Assembly (NCBI RefSeq): GCF_019443505.1
Contig: NZ_CP080377.1
Location: forward strand, 4,340,001-4,404,000
Length of the DNA: 64,000 bases
Direction of reading: 5' to 3'
Source of the DNA: Janthinobacterium sp. PAMC25594
GTDB lineage: Bacteria; Pseudomonadota; Gammaproteobacteria; Burkholderiales; Burkholderiaceae_D
Below the pieces are notes generated by a model. It ran no database searches. It was not told the DNA's origin and saw only the letters and a program-made list of their open reading frames with translations. Every line of letters starts with the position of its first letter. Within the stretch, counting starts at the first letter, position 1. Position numbers and translations under genes: made by a program. Shown here piece by piece: positions 47,488 through 57,061 of the stretch.

Positions 47488-49437
47488 ATGATGAAAATAA
47501 CTGATCTGGCCGCCTGTGGCTTGCTGGCTAGCAGCCTTCTGGGGAGCCTGGCGCAAGCCGCCCCTGCCACCGAGTCGGCCTTGCGCGATTACCGCGCCGT
47601 GGCGCTGTCGGCCAATGGCCAGCACATCGCCGCCATCGAATCGAGCAAGGCGGGCGAGCAGCCGCAGCGCCCGCATGCAGTCATCGTCGTGCGCGACGCC
47701 GCCAACGGCGCCGTCGTGCAGCAATTCGATCCATGCACCGTGTGTTCTTACGACAAGCCCAGCTGGTCGCCCGATGGCCGGCAGCTGGCCTTCGTCGGCT
47801 ACGACGCCAAGGCGGGCACGGCGCAGCTGTACCTGGCCACCCTGTCGCAGGCGCCAGTGCGCGTGTTGACCAGTATCAAGGGCGTGGCCGGTACGGCGCG
47901 CTGGTCGCCCGACGGCACGCAACTGGCCCTGCTTGCCACGGTGGGCGCACGCAAGCTGGCCGGCGCCGTGGAGGCGGGCGCGCGCCAGGTGGGCGAAGTG
48001 GGCAGCGAAGACGATGCCCAGCGCATCGCCGTCGTGCCTGCCAGTGGCGGCGAACCGCGTTTGCTGTCACCCGCCGACACCTATGTGTATGAATACAGCT
48101 GGACACCCGATGGCCGCGGCTTTGTCGCCACCAGCGCGCAAGGCAATGGCGACAGCAACTGGTGGGTCGCCAAGCTCAGCCATATCGATGCGGCCACGGG
48201 TGCCCTGCGCGTGATCGCCTCGCCGGCCATGCAGCTGAACCTGCCTTCCGTCTCGCCGGATGGCAAGACGGTGGCCTTCATCGGCGGCCTGATGAGCGAT
48301 TTCGGCTCCATCGGCGGCGATATTTATACCGTGCCGCTGGCCGGTGGCACGCCGCGCAATCTCACGCCAGACTATCGCGGCACCTTCAATGGCGTCGTCT
48401 GGCGCGGCACCGGCTTGCTGGCAACGGCCCTGATCGATTCGCAACTGGCGCTGGTGCCTGTCGATGCGCAAAGCGGTCCGGCCCAGCCGCTGCTGCTCGG
48501 TGAGATCAGCAGTAGCGGCAGCGATGGCCGTCTGTCGTTCAGCGCCGATGGCCGCCAAGCCGCTGCCGCACAGGAAGATTTTACGCACGCCAGCTACCTG
48601 GTGGCGGGACCGGTGGGCCAGCTGAAAAAGATCACGCGCGACAATGACGGCTTTGCGCCGCAACTGACGGTGCAGAACGTGGGCTGGAACAACGAGCAAT
48701 ACAAGGTGCAGGGCTGGTTGCTGGGACCGTTGTCGGTGGAGGCCGGCAAGCGCTACCCGATGATCGTCAACGTGCATGGCGGCCCGGGCGCCGCCGCCTC
48801 GCCCCGTTATGTGGCGGCGAGCACCGTGATCGAGGAATTGACGCAAAAAGGCTATTTCGTCTTCCTGCCCAACCCGCGCGGCAGCTTTGGCCAGGGCCAG
48901 GCATTTACGCGCGCCAACATGGCCGACTTTGGCGGCGGCGACTGGCGCGACATTCTCACCGGCATCGATGCGGTGGAAAAAGTGGCGCCCGTCGACGGCC
49001 AGCGCCTGGGCCTGACCGGCCATTCGTATGGCGGCTTCATGACCATGTGGGGCGTCACGCACAGCGAGCGCTTCAAGGCGGCCGTGGCGGGGGCGGGCGT
49101 ATCGAACTGGATCAGTTATTACGGCCAGAATGGCATCAACCAGTGGATGATCCCGTTCTTTGGCGCCTCCGCGTATGACAAGCCCGAGGTCTACCGCCGT
49201 GCCTCGCCCATCGAATCGATCAAGGCGGCGAAGACGCCGACCCTGATCTACGTGGGCGAGCGCGACGTGGAAACGCCGGCCGCCCAGTCGCTGGAATTCT
49301 GGCACGGCTTGCGCGCCATGGGCGTGCCGTCCAGCCTGTTCATCTACGACGGCGAAGGCCATTCCTTCCGCAAGCCCGAACACCAGCGCGACTTGCAGAA
49401 GCGTACCATCGGCTGGTTCGAGCAGTATCTGAAGTAA
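47488..49437 (+). CDS. Exported S9-family prolyl oligopeptidase-like peptidase
   Basis: A 649-residue serine peptidase: signal peptide (cleavage about residue 24, AQA-A), a beta-propeller of WD40-like/TolB repeats (SWSPDGRQLAF, RWSPDGTQLAL, SVSPDGKTVAF) and a C-terminal alpha/beta-hydrolase domain. Catalytic triad by motif: S513 (GHSYGG), D593 (GERDVE), H625 (GEGHSF). It probably trims oligopeptides in the periplasm, fitting the adjacent permeases. ATG 47488 or 47491 are both possible. Convergent with the FUSC gene. Confidence 0.92.
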   Translation: MMKITDLAACGLLASSLLGSLAQAAPATESALRDYRAVALSANGQHIAAIESSKAGEQPQRPHAVIVVRDAANGAVVQQFDPCTVCSYDKPSWSPDGRQLAFVGYDAKAGTAQLYLATLSQAPVRVLTSIKGVAGTARWSPDGTQLALLATVGARKLAGAVEAGARQVGEVGSEDDAQRIAVVPASGGEPRLLSPADTYVYEYSWTPDGRGFVATSAQGNGDSNWWVAKLSHIDAATGALRVIASPAMQLNLPSVSPDGKTVAFIGGLMSDFGSIGGDIYTVPLAGGTPRNLTPDYRGTFNGVVWRGTGLLATALIDSQLALVPVDAQSGPAQPLLLGEISSSGSDGRLSFSADGRQAAAAQEDFTHASYLVAGPVGQLKKITRDNDGFAPQLTVQNVGWNNEQYKVQGWLLGPLSVEAGKRYPMIVNVHGGPGAAASPRYVAASTVIEELTQKGYFVFLPNPRGSFGQGQAFTRANMADFGGGDWRDILTGIDAVEKVAPVDGQRLGLTGHSYGGFMTMWGVTHSERFKAAVAGAGVSNWISYYGQNGINQWMIPFFGASAYDKPEVYRRASPIESIKAAKTPTLIYVGERDVETPAAQSLEFWHGLRAMGVPSSLFIYDGEGHSFRKPEHQRDLQKRTIGWFEQYLK

Positions 49438-49447
49438 AGTCCGGTAT

Positions 49448-51598
49448 TTAGCGTGGCGCCACAATATGCACGATCGCCGCGCTATGTATCACGATCTTGT
49501 CGGCATCTGCCTGCAACAGGCGGATGCGTCTTTTGACCAGCGGCCAGCCCGACCAGGCCACGTCGCTGACGGGCGGCGCGGCAGCGGGAGTCTGTGGCGC
49601 GCTGATGGTGGCCTTGTCGTCGAGCTGTTCCAGCGCGCGCGACAGGGTCAAACACACTTGCGTATGGCTGTGGCCAAGCAGGGCGTTGACGGGCGCGACG
49701 GGCAGCTGGCTGGCGTGCCGGCCCAGGATCGAGCGCAGTGCCGCCACGTGGGCCACCAGCAGGTAATTTTGCACGATGAACAGGTTGATGTCTTCCACGG
49801 CCCGCTGCTTGCTGGCCGGTTCGTCGAGCATGCGCACCAGTGCCGAGCTGAGCGCGGCCAGGCTGTCCATCAAACGCTTGCGTTCGATGCGGTAGGCGAA
49901 ATCATCGAAACATTTTCCCTGCAGCAGCGCGAAGCTGGCTTGCATATAGCTGAGGTTCACGTTCAGCACCTGGCGCACCAGCCGTGGCAGGCTCTGGTAT
50001 TCCCAGTTGGCCAGCACAAAGCTGAACACGGTGGCGACCGCCGCGCCGATCAGCGTGTCGATCAGGCGTTCGCTGACCAGGTTCGGGTTGCTGGGCGCCA
50101 CCAGATGCATCTGCAACAGAATCATCAGGCTGACGGCGATGGCTGTGTAGCGGTAGCGCAAATAGATGAAGGTGGGCGTGGCCACGATGGAGAGAAATAA
50201 AATGCCCATCAGCACGATATTGCTGTGCACGAAGCGGATCACGATGGCCGTGACCACGCAGCCGATGATGGTGCCGATGATGCGGTCGGCGCGGCGCTGG
50301 CGCGTCATGCTGAACGTGGGGCGCAGGATGATGACGATGGTCAGCACGATCCAGTAGCTGTGCGCCGCGTACGGCAACCAGTGGCCGATCAGCAATCCCA
50401 CCGAGATGGCCATCGACACGCGCAGGGCGAAGCGGAACACGGGTGAATCGAGGCGCAGATTCGACAGCAGGGTTTTCAGTTCATACTTTTGCTGCGACAG
50501 GAATGGCGCCATGTCCGCGCCGCTCCAGAACGGCACGTCGGCATAGACTTTTTGCGTCGCCAGGTGCAGCTCCGCGATCATCTTCAGAATCGCGCGGATC
50601 TTGTTGCGCTGCGCGCGCAGGGTCGCCAGCGCTTCCTGCGCAGCGTCGCCCTGTGCGTGCAGGCGGGCAATTTCTCCTTCGATATCGGCCCATTCCTTGT
50701 CGTAGCTGATCTGCGCATACGAAGCGCGCTTGCGCGTGACGGCATACGCCACGGATTCGATATCGCGCGCCGCCTTGTAGGCGAGGTCATGCAAGGATTG
50801 CAGTACCTCGGAGTCGGTCAGGTGCTGGCGCAGCAGCGCGTAGTCCGTGTGCGTGGAAAGGATCAGTTCATATAAATCGAGCATGCACACATGCACCTGC
50901 ACCACGATGGCATCCTTGCTGTTCTTGTGGCTGCGCAGAATCAAGTCGCGCGACGCTTGCTGGCGGTCGGCCAGGATGCTTTGATGGCGCACCAGCTTGT
51001 TGAATTGCTCCGTCAAATTAAAACGCGTGTCGTAGAAATCGGCCTTGATGTCGATGTAGGCGGCCAGTTCGAACAGGGCTTCGGCCAGCACTTGCTGTTT
51101 GATGCGGTGGCGCAAGACCCAGGCGATGGCCATGGCATAGGCCAGATAGATCAATCCCCCCAGCATGAACAGGCCGGCGTGGTGAAACGATTGCTGCCAC
51201 GTCATCTGATGCTCCATCGACATGGTCATGATGAACAGGGCGGCCAGTTGCAAGGGCATGGATTTCTTGCCGTACACCACCATCATGCTGGCGAGAAAAC
51301 TCACGAGGACGAGTACCGTCATCAGCAGCCACTGCACGGGCCCGCACAGGCTGATCAACAAGGTGACGGCGCTGCACAGCAGGACCGAGGCCAGCATTTC
51401 GTTGAACTTGTGGCGCAGCGGGCTGGGCATGTCCATCAGGGTCGTGCACAGGGCGCCGATGCACACCGTCATGGCGGTGGCGCTGTCGCTGATTTCCTGG
51501 ACCAGCAAGGCCAGGCCGACCAGGCCGATGGCCACGCGCAAGCCCAGGTAAAAATAATGGCTGTAAATAAAGGTGCGCAGGTTCAGTGCGTAGTGCAT
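49448..51598 (-). CDS. FUSC-family inner-membrane protein (YccS/YhfK-like)
   Basis: A 716-residue protein with two hydrophobic blocks of about five or six helices each (roughly residues 15-165 and 390-520), separated by a helical cytoplasmic region and followed by another; this is the FUSC layout related to aromatic-acid and fusaric-acid exporters. ATG 51598 is chosen over an upstream in-frame codon because AAGG lies seven bases before it. No RND-type partner (membrane-fusion protein) is adjacent, so it may act alone. Substrate unknown. Confidence 0.85.
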   Translation of the reverse strand: MHYALNLRTFIYSHYFYLGLRVAIGLVGLALLVQEISDSATAMTVCIGALCTTLMDMPSPLRHKFNEMLASVLLCSAVTLLISLCGPVQWLLMTVLVLVSFLASMMVVYGKKSMPLQLAALFIMTMSMEHQMTWQQSFHHAGLFMLGGLIYLAYAMAIAWVLRHRIKQQVLAEALFELAAYIDIKADFYDTRFNLTEQFNKLVRHQSILADRQQASRDLILRSHKNSKDAIVVQVHVCMLDLYELILSTHTDYALLRQHLTDSEVLQSLHDLAYKAARDIESVAYAVTRKRASYAQISYDKEWADIEGEIARLHAQGDAAQEALATLRAQRNKIRAILKMIAELHLATQKVYADVPFWSGADMAPFLSQQKYELKTLLSNLRLDSPVFRFALRVSMAISVGLLIGHWLPYAAHSYWIVLTIVIILRPTFSMTRQRRADRIIGTIIGCVVTAIVIRFVHSNIVLMGILFLSIVATPTFIYLRYRYTAIAVSLMILLQMHLVAPSNPNLVSERLIDTLIGAAVATVFSFVLANWEYQSLPRLVRQVLNVNLSYMQASFALLQGKCFDDFAYRIERKRLMDSLAALSSALVRMLDEPASKQRAVEDINLFIVQNYLLVAHVAALRSILGRHASQLPVAPVNALLGHSHTQVCLTLSRALEQLDDKATISAPQTPAAAPPVSDVAWSGWPLVKRRIRLLQADADKIVIHSAAIVHIVAPR

Positions 51599-51688
51599 GG
51601 GATTACCTTGTGGGCAGGGCACAGAAAGAGGCGCCGCACCGGGATCTCCGATGCGGCGCCAGGATGTTGCATTCGCTACAGCCCGGAT

Positions 51689-53377
51689 TTACATCAGGGC
51701 AATGACAGGATATCTCCGCCATTCCGGCTCGGCAAAGCGCTGGCAGTGCTCAAAAATGAAGTCGAGCACGGCTTCCTGATTGCTCAGCAAGGCCGGATTC
51801 GCTGCTTTCCAATCGGCAAACTTGGCCGCCAGTGCAGGCTCATCGCGCAGCAGCTCGGATGCCATGTCTTCAAAGACGTAATCGGAGAACGCTTCTTTCT
51901 TCTCCAGCACGCTGTTGAAGAAGCCCCAGCGGAAGAAGCTGTCGTGCGCCTGCGGTTCCAGCGTTTCCACGGCGTAGCGCGCGTTGTCCTGCTCCAGGGA
52001 CACTACATAGTCGCCCGCCTGCACGGTGAATTGTGCCGTGCGTGCTTCCACGTCCACCGTATCGTGGAACATGTGGCCTTCGTAGGCGGTGGCCCGTGTG
52101 CCGACATTGGTGATGTGGTAGTAGCGTGCCGTTAGCGTCTGTTCGGCGGTGATGCGGCTCATTTCGACGCCGTTCCAGCGCAGGCGCTCGATCACTTCGC
52201 GCCACGCTTGCGGCACGACATAGGCTTTCGGCGCGGCCACGGTGACGTCCGCATCGAAGCGGTTGTAGTAGGCGATATCGCGTTCCCACGGCTGCGAACG
52301 GTCGTAGGACAGGCGCTGGTAGTCGCCCAGGATACTCGGCGTGTATTGCGCCGCGTAGCCCTTGAAGGGGAAGGTGGACGGTTGCGCTTCGTTCATGGCC
52401 CAGTGGATGGGCCACTCGGCTTGCGTGCGGCCGGCCGCCTTGGCTTGCGCGCGCAATTGGCGGATTGTCTCGCCATGTTCGATGGTGAACGCCATCGTGA
52501 TGTCGAGCAGCGCGCGCATGGAAGCGTAGCGGTCGGCAAACGGTTTCAGCATGTGCGTTTCCGGCATGAAACCGATGACGTGATGCAAGGCCGCAAAGCC
52601 GGTGGAGAAACGCGGTACTTCGAGGAATTCGGCGATGCCGTGGTCGGGGCTGTCCTTGACGGGATTCACGTACGGGCAGGTGGGCCAGCCGGCGCTTTCC
52701 ATGCGCGCAAAGATGTGCGGCAGCATGGTGTCTTGCAGGAAGGGGCCCAGGCCATTGCCCAGCTTATCCGTCTGCGTGTGGATCAGGGTCATCGTGTACG
52801 GGTAGTCGGCGCCGTTCGATGTGTGGGTATCGACCATCACGTCCGGGTCCCAGCTGGCCAGCAGGCGGTTGAACACTTGCGCGTTCAGGCTGTCGCACTT
52901 GATGAAGTCGCGGTTCAGGTCCAGGTGGCGGCTGTTGCCGCGGAAACCGAATTGCTCCGGGCCATCCTGGTTCACGCGCGAGGTGTTGGCTCGGTTCAGG
53001 CTGCCATCGACGTTGTAGATCGGAATGAACAGCAGCACGGTGCTGCCCAGCGCCGCCAGGCGTTCGGGCTGTGTGCAGAGGTCGCGCACGATGGCCATGC
53101 AGGCGTCGATGCCTTCCGGTTCGCCCGGGTGGATGCCGTTATTGTTGAAGAACACGGTGCGCCCTGCGCGCTTGATCTGCTCGCGGTCGAACACGCCATC
53201 GGCGCTGACGACGCCAGCGTGGATGGGCACGCCCGAGTCGGACAGGCCGATCTGTTCGAAGTGCAGCACCTGCGGATAGCGTGCGGCGAGATCTTGATAG
53301 AAGGTGATGCATTCCAGCCAGGTCGTGGTCTGGTTATGGTTACCGAGTTCGTAGGTCGTGCGCAAGTCTGGTGGCAT
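51689..53377 (-). CDS. M14-family zinc carboxypeptidase-like protein
   Basis: A 562-residue protein with the M14 zinc site: H83 and E86 in GIHPGEPEG and H185 in DTHTSNG. The zinc domain takes up about the first 300 residues; the remaining 260 are a less familiar beta-rich segment. No signal peptide is visible at the chosen start, unusual for M14 enzymes in Gram-negatives, so it may be cytosolic. It lies upstream of the FUSC gene on the same strand with a 90-bp gap. Substrate unknown. Confidence 0.85.
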   Translation of the reverse strand: MPPDLRTTYELGNHNQTTTWLECITFYQDLAARYPQVLHFEQIGLSDSGVPIHAGVVSADGVFDREQIKRAGRTVFFNNNGIHPGEPEGIDACMAIVRDLCTQPERLAALGSTVLLFIPIYNVDGSLNRANTSRVNQDGPEQFGFRGNSRHLDLNRDFIKCDSLNAQVFNRLLASWDPDVMVDTHTSNGADYPYTMTLIHTQTDKLGNGLGPFLQDTMLPHIFARMESAGWPTCPYVNPVKDSPDHGIAEFLEVPRFSTGFAALHHVIGFMPETHMLKPFADRYASMRALLDITMAFTIEHGETIRQLRAQAKAAGRTQAEWPIHWAMNEAQPSTFPFKGYAAQYTPSILGDYQRLSYDRSQPWERDIAYYNRFDADVTVAAPKAYVVPQAWREVIERLRWNGVEMSRITAEQTLTARYYHITNVGTRATAYEGHMFHDTVDVEARTAQFTVQAGDYVVSLEQDNARYAVETLEPQAHDSFFRWGFFNSVLEKKEAFSDYVFEDMASELLRDEPALAAKFADWKAANPALLSNQEAVLDFIFEHCQRFAEPEWRRYPVIALM

Positions 53378-53529
53378 AGCGGTCTGAGTCTGGGAGGGGG
53401 AAGGCGCGCTGGGTAAGTACGCCCGCTAGGGGCCAATTGTAGCACCGGCGCTCCTGCCTTGATGCGTCGCAGGGGCTTGCTGCAGTACTTGTGCTATGAA
53501 TACGTTTCACGCGCAAGGATGGAGGCGGC

Positions 53530-54096
53530 ATGGGCAAGGCGGCGATGGCGGCGCTGGTGTGGTGGATTTGCCTGGCGGCACAGGCTGCGCCGTTGCGCTT
53601 GCCGGCGGGCAAGGGGCCGGTGGCGCAGGGCGGGTTCGTGACGGCCGCCGCGCAGGGGGCGCTGATACGCTACCGGGGCTGGCTGCTGGCCGTCGATGGG
53701 GCAGTATCGGAGGAGCGGCCCGATGTCTTGCTGACATCGGCCGATGCGGGCCAGGCGCCGCGGCTGCAGATCGGCTCCATGCGGCGCAGCTTGCCCCTGT
53801 GGTCAGCCTTCGAGTTGATCAAGGGCAGCACGCGCTTGCGCATCACGGCGCTGCCGGGACCTGAGGCGCCCGCGCTGCTGCTCGATTTTGGCGAGGCCGA
53901 TTATCGCATCGTGATTCCCGCCGCTACCATCGAGCGGCCAGCCTATTCGCTGCTGGCGCAGCGCTTTCCCGGCGCCGACCTGGCCTTGTTGCTGCAGGAT
54001 GGCCGGCGCGTGATGTTGCCGCTGGGAAGTGGCCGCGCGCCAGTGTTTGGCGAGGAGCAAGCCGTGCCTTACCGCTTTGCCAAAGTAAAACGTTAG
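53530..54096 (+). CDS. Exported protein of unknown function (188 residues)
   Basis: Not recognised. A clear signal peptide (MGKAAMAALVWWICLAAQAA) is followed by a beta-rich soluble region with repeated hydrophobic strands (LIRYRGWLLAVDGAV, TRLRITALPG). GGAGG at 53521-53525 supports ATG 53530. It is divergent from the M14 gene and convergent with the S46 peptidase, whose terminator begins immediately after its stop. Function unknown. Confidence 0.7.
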   Translation: MGKAAMAALVWWICLAAQAAPLRLPAGKGPVAQGGFVTAAAQGALIRYRGWLLAVDGAVSEERPDVLLTSADAGQAPRLQIGSMRRSLPLWSAFELIKGSTRLRITALPGPEAPALLLDFGEADYRIVIPAATIERPAYSLLAQRFPGADLALLLQDGRRVMLPLGSGRAPVFGEEQAVPYRFAKVKR

Positions 54097-54098
54097 GC

Positions 54099-54127
54099 GA
54101 AAAAAAGCCACTCCCGCAGGAGTGGCT
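54099..54127 (-). terminator. Terminator of the S46 peptidase gene
   Basis: Stem AGCCACTCC / GGAGTGGCT with a four-base loop; the T-run lies on the minus strand (A-run 54100-54106), so it ends the S46 message. It starts directly after the stop of the convergent 188-residue gene. Confidence 0.85.
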
Positions 54128-54164
54128 CAGGCTAAAGCGCCTGTTGCCGGGTTATTGCTTTTTG

Positions 54165-56318
54165 TTATTCAGCGCCCATTTCTTTCAGCAGGTTGTCGGC
54201 GTGGTCGATGTGTTTCATGTTCCACAGCATGTAGCGCAGGTCGACCTGGATCGAACGGGTGTTGGCCTTGTTGTAGTCCCAATCGGAGATGATCGAGTCC
54301 AGCGTGCCGTCGAATGCCAGGCCGATGAATTCGCCTTTCGAGTTCAGGGCAGCCGAACCGGAGTTGCCGCCGGTGATATCCAACGTTGCCAGGTAGTCGA
54401 CCGGCACGGTTTTCAGCTTAGGATCGACAAATTTGCCGAAGTCCTTGGCTTTGATCGCCGCCAGTTGTTTCGCTGGTGCATTGAACTCGCCTTCGCCCGT
54501 GGCTTTGGCGGCGACGCCATTGACGGTGGTGAAGGCGGTCCAGGTGGTGCCGTCGGCGCCATGGTCGCGGCCGGCAACTTTGCCGAACGTGACGCGCAAG
54601 GTGCTGTTGGCGTCAGGGTAGACGGCCAGGCCTTTGCTCTTCATGAAGGCAATTTTTGCTTTCATGTAGTTGGCATAGGCTTGCTGGATCTTGCCTGCCA
54701 GTTCTTCGTCTTCCGCTTCGTTTTTCAGCGAATCCGGATACATGGCGACGGCTGCCTGGATGAAGCTGTCCTTGCTGGCCTGGAATTCGGCTGGCGTGCG
54801 TTTCAGCCATGCCGCGCGTTCTTCCTTGTCGGCCAGTTTGCTGCCCGCATACAGTTTGTCCAGGGCGGCGGACAGGTCGGCTGGCGACATGCCGTCCTTG
54901 ATGCCGATGGCGGCGTCGAAGCTGGCGCGGCGTTGTGCTGCCGGTTGCGCGGCGTACTTGGTCAGGCTGTTCAGTACCAGCGCCTTGTCGACTTTTTCAT
55001 CGTAGGTGCGCTCGACCGACGTGACGCCCGAGGCCAGGCGTGGCAAATCGCGCGTCTGGTAGCCGGACTTGCGTTCCGTATCGGCCTTGGTGCTTTCGTT
55101 CGACAGGCGGTACAGGCTGCGTGCCGTGTTCAGCAGGCGTGGCTGTGCGTAGCCCAGGAAGAAGTCGCGCTTGGTGTCGGCATCGCGTTCGGCGATCAGC
55201 TTTTCCACTTGCTCGATGTCGCCGGCAAACTCCGCCTTGCGGGCAGCATTGGCGTTGACCCAGGTTTTCAGGGCTTCGTGTTCCGTTGTCTTGCGCGCCA
55301 GGAAGTCGCTGCCGGCGTAAGAATCGAGCATGCCTTGGCGGTTCTTGTAGTAATTGTTCACGCCGGCAACTTGACCCGCGTATTTCAGCGCGACATCCTT
55401 GTTGTCCTTGGTTTCGCGCGCGATGATGGCCAGGGTTTCGCCCGACGCTTTCACGAAGGCCGGGTAGTTCCAGTCAAACGTGAACGCCACTTCGGATGGC
55501 AGGCGGTGACGGTTGGTGCGGCCAGGGTAGCCCAGCGCCATCACGAAATCGCCTTCTTTCAAGCCATCCTTGGCCAGTTTCAGCACGTGTTTTGGCTGGT
55601 ACGGCACGTTGTCCTTGCTGAAGTCGGCAGCTTTGCCATCGCGGCTGACATAGGCGCGGTAGAAACCGTAGTCGCCCGTGTGGCGTGGCCACATCCAGTT
55701 GTCGGTGTCGCCGCCGAATTTACCGACGCCCGCTGGAGGCGCGTGTACCAGGCGCACGTCGCGGATTTCCAGTTGCTTGATCAGGTAGAACTCCAGGCCG
55801 CCGTAGTAGCTCGACACGGTGCAACGGAAGCCCGCTTCTTTTTCGCATTCGGCGACCAGTTTTTTCTGGTTTTTCTCGATCGCGTCGATGCGTGCCTTGC
55901 CTTGCAGCTTGGCCACGTCGGCGGTGATGATCTTGTCGCTGACATTGGTCACGGCCGAGGTGACGAAGATGCGGCTGCCCGGAGCGGCCGGCAATTCTTC
56001 AGCGAAGGTCTTGGCCAGGAAACCGTTGGCCAGCAAATCGCGTTCCTTGGTCGAGTTGACCGCCACGCTGTTGTAGACGCAATGGTGATTGGTGGCAACC
56101 AGGCCTTGCGGCGAGACGAACGAGGCCGAGCAACCGCCCAGGCTGACGATGGCGCCCATCGGGAACTCGGTCAGTTTGGTCAGGGTGGTCGGATCGAGTT
56201 TCAGTCCGGCCGCTTTCAGTTCCTTGGCTACTTGTGGCAGCTGTTGGGGCATCCACATGCCTTCGTCGGCGTGTGCGAAATTGCTCAGGATGGCGAGCGC
56301 GATGAGAGATTTTTTCAT
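54165..56318 (-). CDS. S46-family dipeptidyl-peptidase (DPP7/DPP11 type)
   Basis: A 717-residue exported serine peptidase with a trypsin-like double barrel split by a helical domain. Signal peptide MKKSLIALAILSNFAHA. Catalytic residues by motif: His in ATNHHC (about 78-79), Asp in GGDTDNWMWPRH and S653 in ITGGNSGSA. S46 enzymes release dipeptides from oligopeptide N-termini; DPP7 and DPP11 differ in preferring hydrophobic or acidic P1 residues, not decidable here. It fits the amino-acid-utilisation theme of the region. Confidence 0.94.
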   Translation of the reverse strand: MKKSLIALAILSNFAHADEGMWMPQQLPQVAKELKAAGLKLDPTTLTKLTEFPMGAIVSLGGCSASFVSPQGLVATNHHCVYNSVAVNSTKERDLLANGFLAKTFAEELPAAPGSRIFVTSAVTNVSDKIITADVAKLQGKARIDAIEKNQKKLVAECEKEAGFRCTVSSYYGGLEFYLIKQLEIRDVRLVHAPPAGVGKFGGDTDNWMWPRHTGDYGFYRAYVSRDGKAADFSKDNVPYQPKHVLKLAKDGLKEGDFVMALGYPGRTNRHRLPSEVAFTFDWNYPAFVKASGETLAIIARETKDNKDVALKYAGQVAGVNNYYKNRQGMLDSYAGSDFLARKTTEHEALKTWVNANAARKAEFAGDIEQVEKLIAERDADTKRDFFLGYAQPRLLNTARSLYRLSNESTKADTERKSGYQTRDLPRLASGVTSVERTYDEKVDKALVLNSLTKYAAQPAAQRRASFDAAIGIKDGMSPADLSAALDKLYAGSKLADKEERAAWLKRTPAEFQASKDSFIQAAVAMYPDSLKNEAEDEELAGKIQQAYANYMKAKIAFMKSKGLAVYPDANSTLRVTFGKVAGRDHGADGTTWTAFTTVNGVAAKATGEGEFNAPAKQLAAIKAKDFGKFVDPKLKTVPVDYLATLDITGGNSGSAALNSKGEFIGLAFDGTLDSIISDWDYNKANTRSIQVDLRYMLWNMKHIDHADNLLKEMGAE

Positions 56319-56625
56319 TCGAGTTCTGTTCTTTTACATTGTAGGGAAGTCGGAATCAGCGGAGTACCCGCTGATTGTGCAGCGGGCGACCTAGAGTATC
56401 CGTATCGAACTCGCACTAGTCAATCACATTTTCCGGGCAGCATGTTTGCAAGCAGTTGCTTGAGTGGCATGATTTTCATTGGCATAGGGGCTGGAACCGG
56501 CCGCTAACGCGCATTTTTCCGTGTCGTGGCTGTTGTATTTGTCCATACGTGTCGTGACGGCAATGAAAAATGGCCGGGCGCTTGCGCCGCCCGGCCACTT
56601 GCTGATGTGCTGCTATTCGTCTGTT
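56319..56625. other. Intergenic region, 307 bp
   Basis: Upstream of the S46 gene and downstream of the GlsB-type gene (both minus strand). It holds the terminator at 56565-56597 and presumably the S46 promoter, but I find no convincing -10/-35 pair, no gene and no repeat. Confidence 0.6.
56565..56597 (-). terminator. Terminator after the GlsB/YeaQ gene
   Basis: TGGCCGGGCG / CGCCCGGCCA ten-pair stem, with ATTTTTC following on the minus strand. Confidence 0.85.
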
Positions 56626-56895
56626 TTAGCGTATTTTGCCGCGGCGCAAAAGATTCACGATGCCCAGCAGGATCACGGCGCCCAGGAACGAGACCAGCAG
56701 CGAAGACAGGCTGAAATTGTCGCTATTGATGGTGCCCGTGCCGAACAGCGGGGCCAGCAGCCAGCCGCCCAGAAAGGCGCCCACGATGCCGACGACGATA
56801 TTGAGGAAGATGCCCTGTTGCGCATCGGTTTTCATGACCATGCTGGCCAGCCAGCCGATGACGCCGCCAATAACGATCCAGATAATGAAATTCAT
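56626..56895 (-). CDS. GlsB/YeaQ/YmgE-family small membrane protein
   Basis: An 89-residue transglycosylase-associated protein family member with three short membrane helices and conserved glycines (IIWIVIGGVIGWLAS, IVVGIVGAFLGGWLL, FLGAVILLGIVNLLRRG). CGGAGGA precedes ATG 56895; the longer open frame to 56931 lacks a ribosome site. The family is often stress-induced; its biochemical role is not defined. It is a single-gene unit with its own terminator. Confidence 0.88.
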   Translation of the reverse strand: MNFIIWIVIGGVIGWLASMVMKTDAQQGIFLNIVVGIVGAFLGGWLLAPLFGTGTINSDNFSLSSLLVSFLGAVILLGIVNLLRRGKIR

Positions 56896-57005
56896 GTAGT
56901 CCTCCGCGCGATGGTTGAGTGGGGGTGTCATGTTAGAAAAACATCATGCCAGGTGATACTGATGCCGCACGATAGAAAAGTCCAGCGGATTTGCGTCGCG
57001 CATGC

Positions 57006-57042
57006 AAAAGCCCGCCTGGCTGCGGGCAGCGAGGCGGGCTTG
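57006..57042 (-). terminator. Terminator after the first YceI gene
   Basis: AAGCCCGCCT / AGGCGGGCTT stem with a GC-rich loop; TTTT follows on the minus strand. Confidence 0.85.
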
Positions 57043-57061
57043 TCATGCGACAAGATGAGGT

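Noticed and set aside
54144..56507. 787-codon plus-strand frame opposite the S46 peptidase
   Set aside because: The S46 frame has a signal peptide and a complete catalytic triad; the opposite frame has neither a domain nor a sensible start.
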